Both the position numbers and the translations under genes were made by a program. A DNA stretch of 24,216 bases from JAAYYM01 sp035271065 (lineage in GTDB: Bacteria > Bacillota > Clostridia > Lachnospirales > Lachnospiraceae): contig DATESB010000082.1 in NCBI GenBank assembly GCA_035271065.1, positions 1 to 24,216 on the forward strand. The letters run 5' to 3'. Positions 16,341 to 23,143 of the stretch are shown piece by piece; the stretch's first letter is position 1; the number at the start of each line of letters is the position of its first letter. The notes under the pieces are model-generated. The model did no database searches, was not told where the DNA came from, and worked only from the letters and a program-made list of their open reading frames with translations.

Positions 16341-16571
16341 GCCAGATGAAACAGATGAACACTACGGCTTCCGATTTATGAATGTTCGTTGTAGTCCTTA
16401 GTAAAACGCCAACAGTAGGGTAAATCTGCCAAGGATGGCAGATTTAGGTGAGACGGCCATGGATGGACGTTCGAACCGACCCGTCCAGTACCAACAACTC
16501 CAACGATTTACTTAGGAATACAACGGTTATTCATCCATGAGGGAGCGTAGTGTTCATCTGTTTCATCTGGC
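16341..16571. mobile_element. 231-bp MITE-like element with perfect 26-bp terminal inverted repeats
   Basis: The left end 16341-16366 (starts GCCAGATGAAACAG) is exactly complementary to the right end 16546-16571. Homology continues inward, imperfectly, to about 16406 and 16505 (CCTTAGTAAA against TTTACTTAGG). Inside are a perfect 10-bp hairpin TAAATCTGCC/GGCAGATTTA (16421-16446) and a 6-bp one TGGACG/CGTCCA (16464-16487). There is no coding capacity and I see no target-site duplication. It could instead be a structured RNA gene. Confidence 0.6.
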
Positions 16572-16674
16572 GTCCGTTCGCCAATCAACTTAATCACCTA
16601 AACCGGAATTTAATGCTTCATTTTACATAGCAGAAAATGATAACAAAAAAGCATAAATGGCAGCAAGAATAGTC

Positions 16675-17007
16675 CTACGGTAGTTCAATATCCAGTATTT
16701 CATCAAACTCAATCTTTGTATTTACGATTTGTAATAGCCGGCTGTCTGCATCAATGCGTGCAACAAAGCCGGTTATTTTGATGCATTCATTTTTATGATA
16801 ATAGATAATTGTGGCAATCGTGCCGCGTTCAAGTAAGTGAAGTTTTCTGTCGAGTTCCACTGCCATATCTTCGGAAATAGAAGGCTTCGGGACAATGACG
16901 TGTTCTTTTTTTGCCAGTGCATCAGGAAGTCCGGTTAAAGCAGAAAAGGGCATAAATTGTTTGGCACGATTACTGATGTCCATTTTTACGCGTACTTTAT
17001 TCGCCAC
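16675..17007 (-). CDS. YolD-like protein, partner of Y-family polymerase
   Basis: 110 aa. I chose the GTG at 17005-17007 (complement) because a full GGAGG lies 8 nt upstream. A TTG five codons earlier is in frame but has no SD. It begins MANKVRVKMDISNRAKQFMPFSALTGLPDAL, where RAKQFMPFSAL is the hallmark of the YolD-like family. A predicted beta-rich C-terminal half follows, ending FDEILDIELP. YolD-like proteins are regularly encoded next to UvrX/DinB-type translesion polymerases in Firmicutes; their biochemical role is not settled. The gene overlaps the 3' end of the polymerase gene by 11 nt and its SD is inside that gene, so translation is coupled. Confidence 0.85.
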   Translation of the reverse strand: MANKVRVKMDISNRAKQFMPFSALTGLPDALAKKEHVIVPKPSISEDMAVELDRKLHLLERGTIATIIYYHKNECIKITGFVARIDADSRLLQIVNTKIEFDEILDIELP

Positions 17008-18262
17008 TTTTATGTCCTCCAATCTGATGATTTCTTTCTTTTGTCATGGCGCCTTCTTCAAAATTCATTCCTTTTAGAATTGCGTTTTTACCGAATTTGT
17101 GCTTGATTTCAAGAACCGCCTTTTGTATCTTTCGGTTCTTTTCCAGTTCTGTGGCATCGGAAAAGAAACTGTATTGATGAAATTCCTCGGGAATGACGTG
17201 ATTGCAGGAGATGTTCATGCGTTTTACAGGATAATTCGGGTTGACGATTTTCTCGAATAATGCAGTGATTGCGGGAATGATAACCATGTCTGCATTGGAT
17301 TCCTCATTCAAACCGGTGGTTCCGTGTGCGGAAGGTACATTTAATTTGTTGGAGTAGCCCACGTGCAATGTAATGGATTTGGTGACAAGTTTCTTCTCCA
17401 CTAAATCCAGGCATAGCAAATCCATCATTTCTTTTGCAACCAATTTTGCTTCTTCGAATTGATAGTCTCGCATTAAAACTTGTCCGCTGGTCAGGCAGTT
17501 GGTTTGGGCGGTGTATCCTTTGATATCCGGAAGTGTTACGGGTTCGCGTCCCCATGCGTGGTCAATCAGCAATTCAGCATCAATGCCAAAAAGTTGATAG
17601 AGCAGGTCTTCATTTGCGTGTGCAATGTCACCCATGGTCAGAATGCCGTAACCGGCCAGCCGCTTAGCAATGCCGGGCCCGATACGCCAAAAATCAGTGA
17701 GTGGTTTGTGATTCCAAAGCGTTTTCTGATAGGTTTTCTCATCCAGTTCACCAATGAAATCCGGACTGTGCTTGGCGGAAATGTCCAGCGCCACCTTTGT
17801 CAGATACAGATTGGTACCGATGCCGCATGTGGCAATAATGCCAAGTTCCTCCTTGATAGTGGACATGATACGCTGGCCGAGTTCCCTGGCTGACATCTGA
17901 TAGAGGGCGAGATAATCGGTCACATCCATGAATGCCTCGTCAATGGAGTAGACGTATATGTCTTCTTTTGCAATGTATTTCAGATAAATGCCATAGATTT
18001 CAGCGGCATAATCGATGTATTTCTGCATGCGCGGTGTGGCAATCTCGTATTTCACATTTTGGGGTATCTCAAAGATACGACATCGATTTTTGATGCCGAG
18101 TGCTTTCATGGCAGGGGTAATTGCCAGACAGATAGTCTTTTCCGAGCGCTCGGGGTCAGCAACGACAAGCTTGGCTTTCATCGGATCAAGCCCGCGCTCC
18201 ACGCATTCCACAGACGCATAAAAAGATTTCAAATCAATACAAAGATATATTCGTTGACTCAT
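16997..18262 (-). CDS. Y-family DNA polymerase (UvrX/DinB-like)
   Basis: 421 aa, SD GGAG 8 nt before the ATG. Conserved palm residues are present: Asp10 in CIDLKSFYASVE and Asp108-Glu109 in YSIDEAFMDVT. Further on are the CGIGTNLYLTKVALDISAK region and the helix-hairpin-helix FWRIGPGIAKRLAGYGI with IMSTIKEELG before it. The little-finger domain follows (about 230-420). These enzymes copy damaged DNA with low fidelity. The UvrX/UmuC-like sub-branch is suggested by the YolD partner. I looked for a LexA-type operator in the 106-bp upstream gap and did not see a convincing one, so SOS control is unproven. Confidence 0.92.
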   Translation of the reverse strand: MSQRIYLCIDLKSFYASVECVERGLDPMKAKLVVADPERSEKTICLAITPAMKALGIKNRCRIFEIPQNVKYEIATPRMQKYIDYAAEIYGIYLKYIAKEDIYVYSIDEAFMDVTDYLALYQMSARELGQRIMSTIKEELGIIATCGIGTNLYLTKVALDISAKHSPDFIGELDEKTYQKTLWNHKPLTDFWRIGPGIAKRLAGYGILTMGDIAHANEDLLYQLFGIDAELLIDHAWGREPVTLPDIKGYTAQTNCLTSGQVLMRDYQFEEAKLVAKEMMDLLCLDLVEKKLVTKSITLHVGYSNKLNVPSAHGTTGLNEESNADMVIIPAITALFEKIVNPNYPVKRMNISCNHVIPEEFHQYSFFSDATELEKNRKIQKAVLEIKHKFGKNAILKGMNFEEGAMTKERNHQIGGHKSGE

Positions 18263-18368
18263 GATAGTTGCTCCGTTAAAGGTTCATTTTTCAGAGTGCA
18301 GGTACCTATATATTTTAACATATTTGTGATATGATATACCAGTCAAAGAACGGAAGGATGAAAGAATT

Positions 18369-18704
18369 ATGGCAAATAAAAACGCGCTGTTCGTGATTAA
18401 TATGCAGGATTATGTATCGCCGTTTGCACCGGGATTGCTTGTTGTGTCTGATTATTGTTTTGAGAAGGGCAGGGCAAGTGCATTTTCGGAAGAAGCATTG
18501 TTGAAATTGTTGCAGGATAAGGGAATAGAAGCAATTGAAGTGATTGGAATTGACGGAAACTGCTGTGTGGCGACAACGGCATTGGAGGCTCAAGAGCGTG
18601 GCTTCTCGGTTGTATTTCCGCTGCAATATGTTGGGATTAAGAGTATGCAGAGGTTTGAGAGGACGAGAGAGAAACTTGTGAAGGCAGGCGTGGGGATTAT
18701 ATAG
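18369..18704 (+). CDS. Shortened isochorismatase-like hydrolase, probably inactive
   Basis: 111 aa; family members are usually about 160-200 aa. The N-terminus ALFVINMQDYV corresponds to the ALxVxDMQ strand, but the catalytic Asp is Asn here. The following 40-60 residues of the family are missing, and the protein jumps to GLLVVSDYCFEKGRASAF. The C-terminal half is well kept: IEVIGIDGNCCVATTALEAQERGFSV with the nucleophile Cys, and FERTREKLVKAGVGII. The frame is open and has an upstream AAGGA. It is either an internally deleted relic or a non-catalytic homologue. It is divergent from the Y-family polymerase gene; no functional link is seen. Confidence 0.75.
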   Translation: MANKNALFVINMQDYVSPFAPGLLVVSDYCFEKGRASAFSEEALLKLLQDKGIEAIEVIGIDGNCCVATTALEAQERGFSVVFPLQYVGIKSMQRFERTREKLVKAGVGII

Positions 18705-18770
18705 CTGTTGAGTTTATTACACAATGTAAAATTTGTTGTATTACAAAAGATATATTTATTGACCTTAAGA

Positions 18771-18799
18771 TTGTATAAATTGTCAGAATGGCATATAAT
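18771..18799 (+). promoter_or_regulatory. Promoter of the Rpn-type gene
   Basis: TTGTAT (18771-18776), 17-nt spacer, perfect TATAAT (18794-18799), about 90 bp upstream of the start codon. The sequence around it is AT-rich. Confidence 0.65.
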
Positions 18800-18852
18800 A
18801 TAATTGTAATAACCATTAATTGAATAGGGTTTTCCACTATCCCTGTCTATAT

Positions 18853-18866
18853 TGATAAATTTATCA
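18853..18866. promoter_or_regulatory. Perfect 14-bp palindrome in the Rpn-type gene leader
   Basis: TGATAAATTTATCA is fully self-complementary and lies 25 bp before the start codon, downstream of the promoter. AGGG/CCCT flank the preceding stretch (about 18827-18844). It could be an operator; AT-richness makes chance occurrence possible. Confidence 0.3.
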
Positions 18867-18891
18867 TCTAAAAGGGAAAGTGTGAAAAGAA

Positions 18892-19665
18892 ATGAGTGAA
18901 AAAATCACCAAGATAAGAGAACAGGTATTGAAACTAAAGCCTTATGATGATATTTTGTTTGAAAAACTAATGGAGGATATAGAGGTTTGTCAAGAAATAT
19001 TGCGTGTTATCTTAGAAGATGATGAGCTGGTGGTAGAGTCGGTTGTTCCGCAAAACAGTATTAAAAATCTGCAAGGACGTTCAGTTTGTTTGGATGCATT
19101 ATGTGTGCTGAAGGACGGAACGCGTTGTAATGTCGAAGTACAAAAGGCAGATAACGACAGCCATATTAGAAGAACGAGATATCATGCAGCATGTATCACA
19201 GCCAATATCACCGATCCGGGAGAACGATTTGAGAACGTTCCAAACGTATGCATTGTATATATATCAGCATTTGACTTGCTAAAGAAAAAGAAAACAATTT
19301 ACCATGTAGAGTCAATCGTAAGAGAAATAGGGGATGTATTAGACAATGGTTTAACAATAATTTTTGTCAATACTGAAATATATGACGGAACAAACATATC
19401 AGAATTGATGAAATGCTTCACACAGGAAATTGTCAAAGACGAAAAGTTTCCTGCATTGTCGAAGCGGGTGAGTTATTTCAAGGAAGAGCAGAAAGGAGCG
19501 GATACTATGTGTAGTATTATTGAAGATATCGTAAATGAAGAGAAAAAAGAAATGATACTAAAACTTCGTGCGAGAGGGGTGGCATATGATATTGTCGCGG
19601 AATCATCTGGAATGACAGTAGAGCAGATTAGACAAATAGAAGAAGCCGCTCTACAGATGGCATAG
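18892..19665 (+). CDS. Rpn / PDDEXK_2-family nuclease-like protein
   Basis: 257 aa. It starts MSEKITKIREQVLKLKPYDD and carries a PD-(D/E)XK core with Asp in SVCLDALCVL and Glu-x-Gln in CNVEVQKADN, the pattern of the Rpn/PDDEXK_2 (putative transposase) family. TRYHAACI and FENVPNVCIVYI follow. The C-terminus (MILKLRARGVAYDIVAESSGMTVEQIRQI) is the short helix-turn-helix-like repeat typical of the family. Rpn proteins of E. coli are DNA endonucleases that promote recombination; many homologues are scattered singly in genomes with unknown roles. This copy is stand-alone, with its own promoter and terminator. No terminal repeats are seen around it, so it is not part of a recognisable insertion sequence here. 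Confidence 0.85.
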   Translation: MSEKITKIREQVLKLKPYDDILFEKLMEDIEVCQEILRVILEDDELVVESVVPQNSIKNLQGRSVCLDALCVLKDGTRCNVEVQKADNDSHIRRTRYHAACITANITDPGERFENVPNVCIVYISAFDLLKKKKTIYHVESIVREIGDVLDNGLTIIFVNTEIYDGTNISELMKCFTQEIVKDEKFPALSKRVSYFKEEQKGADTMCSIIEDIVNEEKKEMILKLRARGVAYDIVAESSGMTVEQIRQIEEAALQMA

Positions 19666-19692
19666 GTATACAAATGAAATACTAAGTGTTAA

Positions 19693-19725
19693 GGGATATA
19701 GCAAAAGGGCTATATCTCTTTTTTT
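19693..19725 (+). terminator. Intrinsic terminator after the Rpn-type gene
   Basis: GATATAGC (19695-19702) pairs with GCTATATC (19709-19716). TCTTTTTTTG follows, a clear U-tract. It isolates the gene from the downstream glp operon. Confidence 0.9.
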
Positions 19726-19740
19726 GTTATTCGTATGGAC

Positions 19741-19769
19741 TGGTTAATAAGCACACAATTTGATATAAT
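19741..19769 (+). promoter_or_regulatory. Promoter of the glycerol-3-phosphate operon
   Basis: Perfect -10 TATAAT (19764-19769), 17-nt spacer and a weak -35 TGGTTA (19741-19746). The weak -35 suggests an activator or other control. It lies 47 bp before the start codon. Confidence 0.55.
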
Positions 19770-19781
19770 AAGAACAATGAT

Positions 19782-19797
19782 GCTGAACTAATTCAGC
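19782..19797. promoter_or_regulatory. Perfect palindrome in the glp leader
   Basis: GCTGAA-CTAA-TTCAGC (19782-19797) lies 12 bp after the -10 and just before the AGGAGG SD. It could be an operator at the transcript start or a small RNA hairpin that modulates translation. Confidence 0.45.
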
Positions 19798-19816
19798 TTC
19801 AACCAGGAGGATTTCT

Positions 19817-21355
19817 ATGTATCAAGTGTTAATCATCGGTGGCGGTGTTATCGGATGTGCGGTAGCACGTGAACTGTCACGATATCAGGGGAAAATAGCA
19901 GTACTTGAACGAGCAAGTGACCTATGTGAAGGAACATCAAAGGCAAACAGTGGAATTGTTCATGCAGGGCATGATGCAAAACCAGGAAGCCTGAAGGCAC
20001 ATCTGAATGTGCTTGGTAATCAGAAAATGGAAGCACTGTCGAAAGAACTTGACTTTTCATTTAAGAGAAACGGTTCCATGGTGCTCTGTTTTCATGAGGA
20101 AGAGCGCAGTAAACTGGAACAACTCAAAAAACAGGGAATTGAAAATGGTGTCAAAGGGTTGGAAATCCTGAATGCCGAAGAAGCAAGAAAAAAAGAGCCC
20201 AATCTTTCAGAAGAGGTGGTGGCTGTCCTTTATGTGCCAAGCGGAGGTATTGTGTGTCCGTTTGGATTGACAATTGCACTGGCGGAAAATGCGATAGAAA
20301 ATGGCGTGGAATTTCATCTGAATACAGAAGTGACAGCAATCGAGCGGCGTTCTGAGAGTTACTTGGTGCATACCAATCAAGGCGATTTTGAGAGTGAAGT
20401 AGTAGTCAATGCAGCAGGTGTCTATGCGGATGCTATTCATAATATGGTGGCAGCCTATGACAGTCAACAGAGTGAAACGACAGCAGGTAGTGAAGATAAC
20501 AAAATGGAAATCACGCCTCGCAGGGGTGAATATTGCTTGTTGGATAAAAAAGTCGGAACTTATGTATCCCACACCTTGTTTCAATTACCGAATGAGTCGG
20601 GAAAAGGTGTTCTTGTGACACCGACCGTACACGGCAATCTGTTGGTTGGTCCGACGGCAAATTTTATTGAAGATAAAGAAGATATCAGTACAACGGCGGA
20701 AGGAATGGCTGTTGTGGCAGAACGAGGCGGAAAGAGTGTCAAAAATCTTCCAATCAAACAAGTCATTACATCCTTTTCGGGGTTGCGTGCAAGATGTACA
20801 AAGCGTCCGCAGCTAGCAGAAGGTGCTTGGAAGTCCGCGATAAATGGGGATTTCGTAATCGGGGAAGTTTCAGGAGCAAAGAACTTTATTGATGTAGCGG
20901 GAATTGAATCACCGGGACTTTCAGCAGCGCCTGCAATCGGTGAATATGTTGCACAGGTGGTACAGGATATTCTGCATTTACCGGATAACAGCAAGTTCAA
21001 TCCGATACGAAAGGGGATTCCATGTATGGCAATTGCATCTGTGGAAGAAAAGAAAGCATTGATTCAAGAAAATCCGGCATATGCCAATGTAATCTGCCGT
21101 TGCGAACTGGTGACAGAAGGTGAAATATTAGATGCCATTCACAGACCGCTTGGCGCAACAACTTTAGATGGCGTGAAACGCAGAACAAGAGCTGGTATGG
21201 GAAGATGTCAAGCCGGATTTTGTTCTCCGAAGACGGTTGAAATATTGGCGCGAGAGTTGAATGTAGAGCCGGAAACAATTACTAAGGCAGGCGGAACTTC
21301 GATTTTCCTGATGGGAGAGAATAAGGGCAACTTGGCAGGGGAGGTGCAGTCATGA
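19817..21355 (+). CDS. GlpA-like FAD-dependent glycerol-3-phosphate dehydrogenase with C-terminal [2Fe-2S] domain
   Basis: 512 aa with an ideal AGGAGG SD. Residues 5-20 carry the FAD-binding Rossmann motif IIGGGVIGCAVAREL. A DAO-type oxidoreductase domain follows, including SKANSGIVHAGHDAKPGSLKA and GLRARCTKRPQ. Residues about 420-475 are a BFD-like domain with Cys427-x-Cys429 and Cys464-x4-Cys469, expected to bind a [2Fe-2S] cluster. This layout matches GlpA of the anaerobic type used in clostridia. It oxidises sn-glycerol-3-phosphate to dihydroxyacetone phosphate together with the next gene product. The stop overlaps the next start as ATGA. The neighbouring glycerol kinase supports the substrate; a broader 2-hydroxy-acid dehydrogenase activity is the alternative. 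Confidence 0.88.
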   Translation: MYQVLIIGGGVIGCAVARELSRYQGKIAVLERASDLCEGTSKANSGIVHAGHDAKPGSLKAHLNVLGNQKMEALSKELDFSFKRNGSMVLCFHEEERSKLEQLKKQGIENGVKGLEILNAEEARKKEPNLSEEVVAVLYVPSGGIVCPFGLTIALAENAIENGVEFHLNTEVTAIERRSESYLVHTNQGDFESEVVVNAAGVYADAIHNMVAAYDSQQSETTAGSEDNKMEITPRRGEYCLLDKKVGTYVSHTLFQLPNESGKGVLVTPTVHGNLLVGPTANFIEDKEDISTTAEGMAVVAERGGKSVKNLPIKQVITSFSGLRARCTKRPQLAEGAWKSAINGDFVIGEVSGAKNFIDVAGIESPGLSAAPAIGEYVAQVVQDILHLPDNSKFNPIRKGIPCMAIASVEEKKALIQENPAYANVICRCELVTEGEILDAIHRPLGATTLDGVKRRTRAGMGRCQAGFCSPKTVEILARELNVEPETITKAGGTSIFLMGENKGNLAGEVQS

Positions 21356-22620
21356 AAGCAGATATTGTAATCATCGGCGGTGGTCCCGCAGGTCTGGCGG
21401 CAGCAGTGGCGGCACATCAATCAGGCGTGACTGATATAGTCATTTTAGAGAGAGACAAGGAACTGGGCGGTATATTGAACCAGTGTATTCATAATGGGTT
21501 TGGCTTGCATACCTTTAAGGAGGAGCTAACCGGACCGGAGTACGCAGCTCGTTTTGTGGCACAAGTGGATGAAATGCAAATTCCACACCTGCTGAATACT
21601 ATGGTGGTAGACATCAGAAGTGCTGAGAAGACGAAAATCATCACTGCCATGAACAAAGAGCAGGGCATATTTGAAATAGAAACCCGTGCGGTCATATTGG
21701 CAATGGGCTGCAGGGAGCGCTCCCGTGGTGCCTTAAACATTCCGGGTTACCGCCCGGCAGGCATTTATTCGGCAGGAACAGCGCAACACTATGTCAATAT
21801 AGAAGGCAAGATGCCGGGCAAGGAAGTTGTTATTTTGGGTTCCGGTGATATTGGGTTGATTATGGCAAGAAGAATGACGCTTGAAGGTGCCAAGGTGAAA
21901 GTGGTAGCGGAACTGATGCCTTATTCGGGTGGCTTAAAGCGTAACATTGCGCAATGCCTGAATGATTTTGATATTCCTTTGAAATTGAGCCATACGGTCA
22001 TTGATATTGCAGGAAAAGAGCGTGTGGAAGGCGTGACAATCGCCAAAGTAGATGACCACTTGAAGCCAATTCCGGGAACCGAAGAATATATTCCGTGCGA
22101 TACGCTGTTACTTTCAGTTGGACTCATTCCGGAAAATGAGCTTTCGGCCATGCTTGGAGTGGAAATGAATCCGGTAACTTCAGGTCCGCTGGTCAATGAA
22201 AGTCTTGAAACAGATATCGAAGGTGTCTTTGCATGTGGGAATGTGCTGCATGTGCACGATTTGGTAGATTATGTTTCAGAAGAGGCGAAACTTGCAGGTG
22301 AAAATGCTGCAAAATATGTATCAGGCATATTGTCCGAAACAGTCAATGAAATTCCGATAAAGGCTGTAGACGGCGTCAGATACACGGTTCCGAGCAGAAT
22401 TGATCCTGTCAGAATGGCAGAGGAGCAAATTGTGCGTTTTCGTGTCGGAAATACCTATCAAGATGTATATGTTGCACTTTATTATAATGACAAATTGATT
22501 TCTCGTAAGAAAAAACGAGTTATGGCACCCGGCGAAATGGAGAGCCTGAAACTTAAAAAGCAGGAACTGCTGGCATTTGAGGATTTGCGAGAAATCACAA
22601 TCAGAATTGAGCAAGATTGA
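21352..22620 (+). CDS. GlpB-like FAD/NAD-dependent oxidoreductase
   Basis: 422 aa; GGGGAGG lies before the ATG, which overlaps the upstream stop (ATGA), so translation is coupled. It is a pyridine-nucleotide-disulfide-oxidoreductase-fold protein. FAD motif: IVIIGGGPAGLAAAVAA (5-21). Also present: LGGILNQCIHNGFGLH, the conserved MGCRERSRGAL, a second nucleotide-binding motif VVILGSGDIGLIMARRM, and a C-terminal ACGNVLHVHDLVDYV. The redox-active CxxC of thioredoxin reductases is not present at the usual position. In clostridial glp clusters this protein is the partner that passes electrons from the GlpA-like subunit. Residues 340-422 form an extra domain after the fold, ending with Lys-rich strands. 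Confidence 0.88.
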   Translation: MKADIVIIGGGPAGLAAAVAAHQSGVTDIVILERDKELGGILNQCIHNGFGLHTFKEELTGPEYAARFVAQVDEMQIPHLLNTMVVDIRSAEKTKIITAMNKEQGIFEIETRAVILAMGCRERSRGALNIPGYRPAGIYSAGTAQHYVNIEGKMPGKEVVILGSGDIGLIMARRMTLEGAKVKVVAELMPYSGGLKRNIAQCLNDFDIPLKLSHTVIDIAGKERVEGVTIAKVDDHLKPIPGTEEYIPCDTLLLSVGLIPENELSAMLGVEMNPVTSGPLVNESLETDIEGVFACGNVLHVHDLVDYVSEEAKLAGENAAKYVSGILSETVNEIPIKAVDGVRYTVPSRIDPVRMAEEQIVRFRVGNTYQDVYVALYYNDKLISRKKKRVMAPGEMESLKLKKQELLAFEDLREITIRIEQD

Positions 22621-22709
22621 CAATAACTTATGAGTATGTAGATGAGCGGAGAAATTTGCAAAGTACAGATAGTCAGTGAGAAGTAGTATATTGAAGACAG
22701 AAAGGTGAC

Positions 22710-23072
22710 ATGACCCACATGGAAAATAGAGAATTAACTTGTATCGGCTGTCCGATTGGATGCAATCTGACAGTAACAATAGGCGATAATGGCGATATCA
22801 CAGTGACCGGTAACACCTGCCCCAAAGGCGCAGAGTACGCCAAAAACGAAGTAACAAACCCACGCAGAACCGTTACATCGACCGTACAAGTCAACAACGG
22901 AAAGACATTATCAGTCAAGACAAAAGAGGATATTCCGAAAGACAAAATAATGGATTGTGTTCTTGCTCTTAAGAATGTGGTCGCGAAAGCGCCGGTTCAC
23001 ATTGGAGATGTTGTCTTGCACAATGTGGCAGGTACAGGCATAGATATTGTAGCGACTAAGAATATTGTTTAA
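22710..23072 (+). CDS. DUF1667 protein, small Cys-rich component of the glp set
   Basis: 120 aa. The ATG at 22710 has AGAAAGGTG upstream; the ATG at 22719 is an equally possible start. The N-terminus has CIGCPIGC (CxxCxxxC) and a later GNTCPKGAEYA, so four Cys could bind an Fe-S cluster or zinc. The rest is the conserved DUF1667 domain (NPRRTVTSTVQVNNG, VVLHNVAGTGIDIVATKNI). The family occurs almost always next to the GlpA/GlpB-like pair, as here, and is thought to be a third, electron-transferring subunit. No activity has been read from the sequence. Confidence 0.88.
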   Translation: MTHMENRELTCIGCPIGCNLTVTIGDNGDITVTGNTCPKGAEYAKNEVTNPRRTVTSTVQVNNGKTLSVKTKEDIPKDKIMDCVLALKNVVAKAPVHIGDVVLHNVAGTGIDIVATKNIV

Positions 23073-23143
23073 TGGAAGACGATTCAAATGGAATTATGTA
23101 AACTATCACGTATAGATAATATATGAATCGGGAGGGATACACA

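Larger units (their letters stand above)
15996..16674. other. 679-bp non-coding island rich in inverted repeats
   Basis: No frame of meaningful length with coding character is present on either strand. It contains, in order, a 112-bp repeat (16005-16116), a run of TTTTCCATAA/TTATGGAAAA hairpins (16150-16322) and a 231-bp element with terminal inverted repeats (16341-16571). About 100 bp without recognised structure follow before the yolD-like stop. No tRNA or known riboswitch was recognised. Confidence 0.75.

Noticed and set aside
18263..18368. SOS/LexA operator upstream of the Y-family polymerase
   Set aside because: I found no clear inverted GAAC/GTTC or CGAAC-type pair at a sensible place.
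18892..19665. Complete insertion sequence around the PDDEXK_2 gene
   Set aside because: There are no terminal inverted repeats or target duplications; the gene has its own promoter and terminator like a resident gene.
22321..22779. 152-aa minus-strand frame spanning the glpB-like end
   Set aside because: It is opposite a well-supported gene, has no SD and no recognisable motif.
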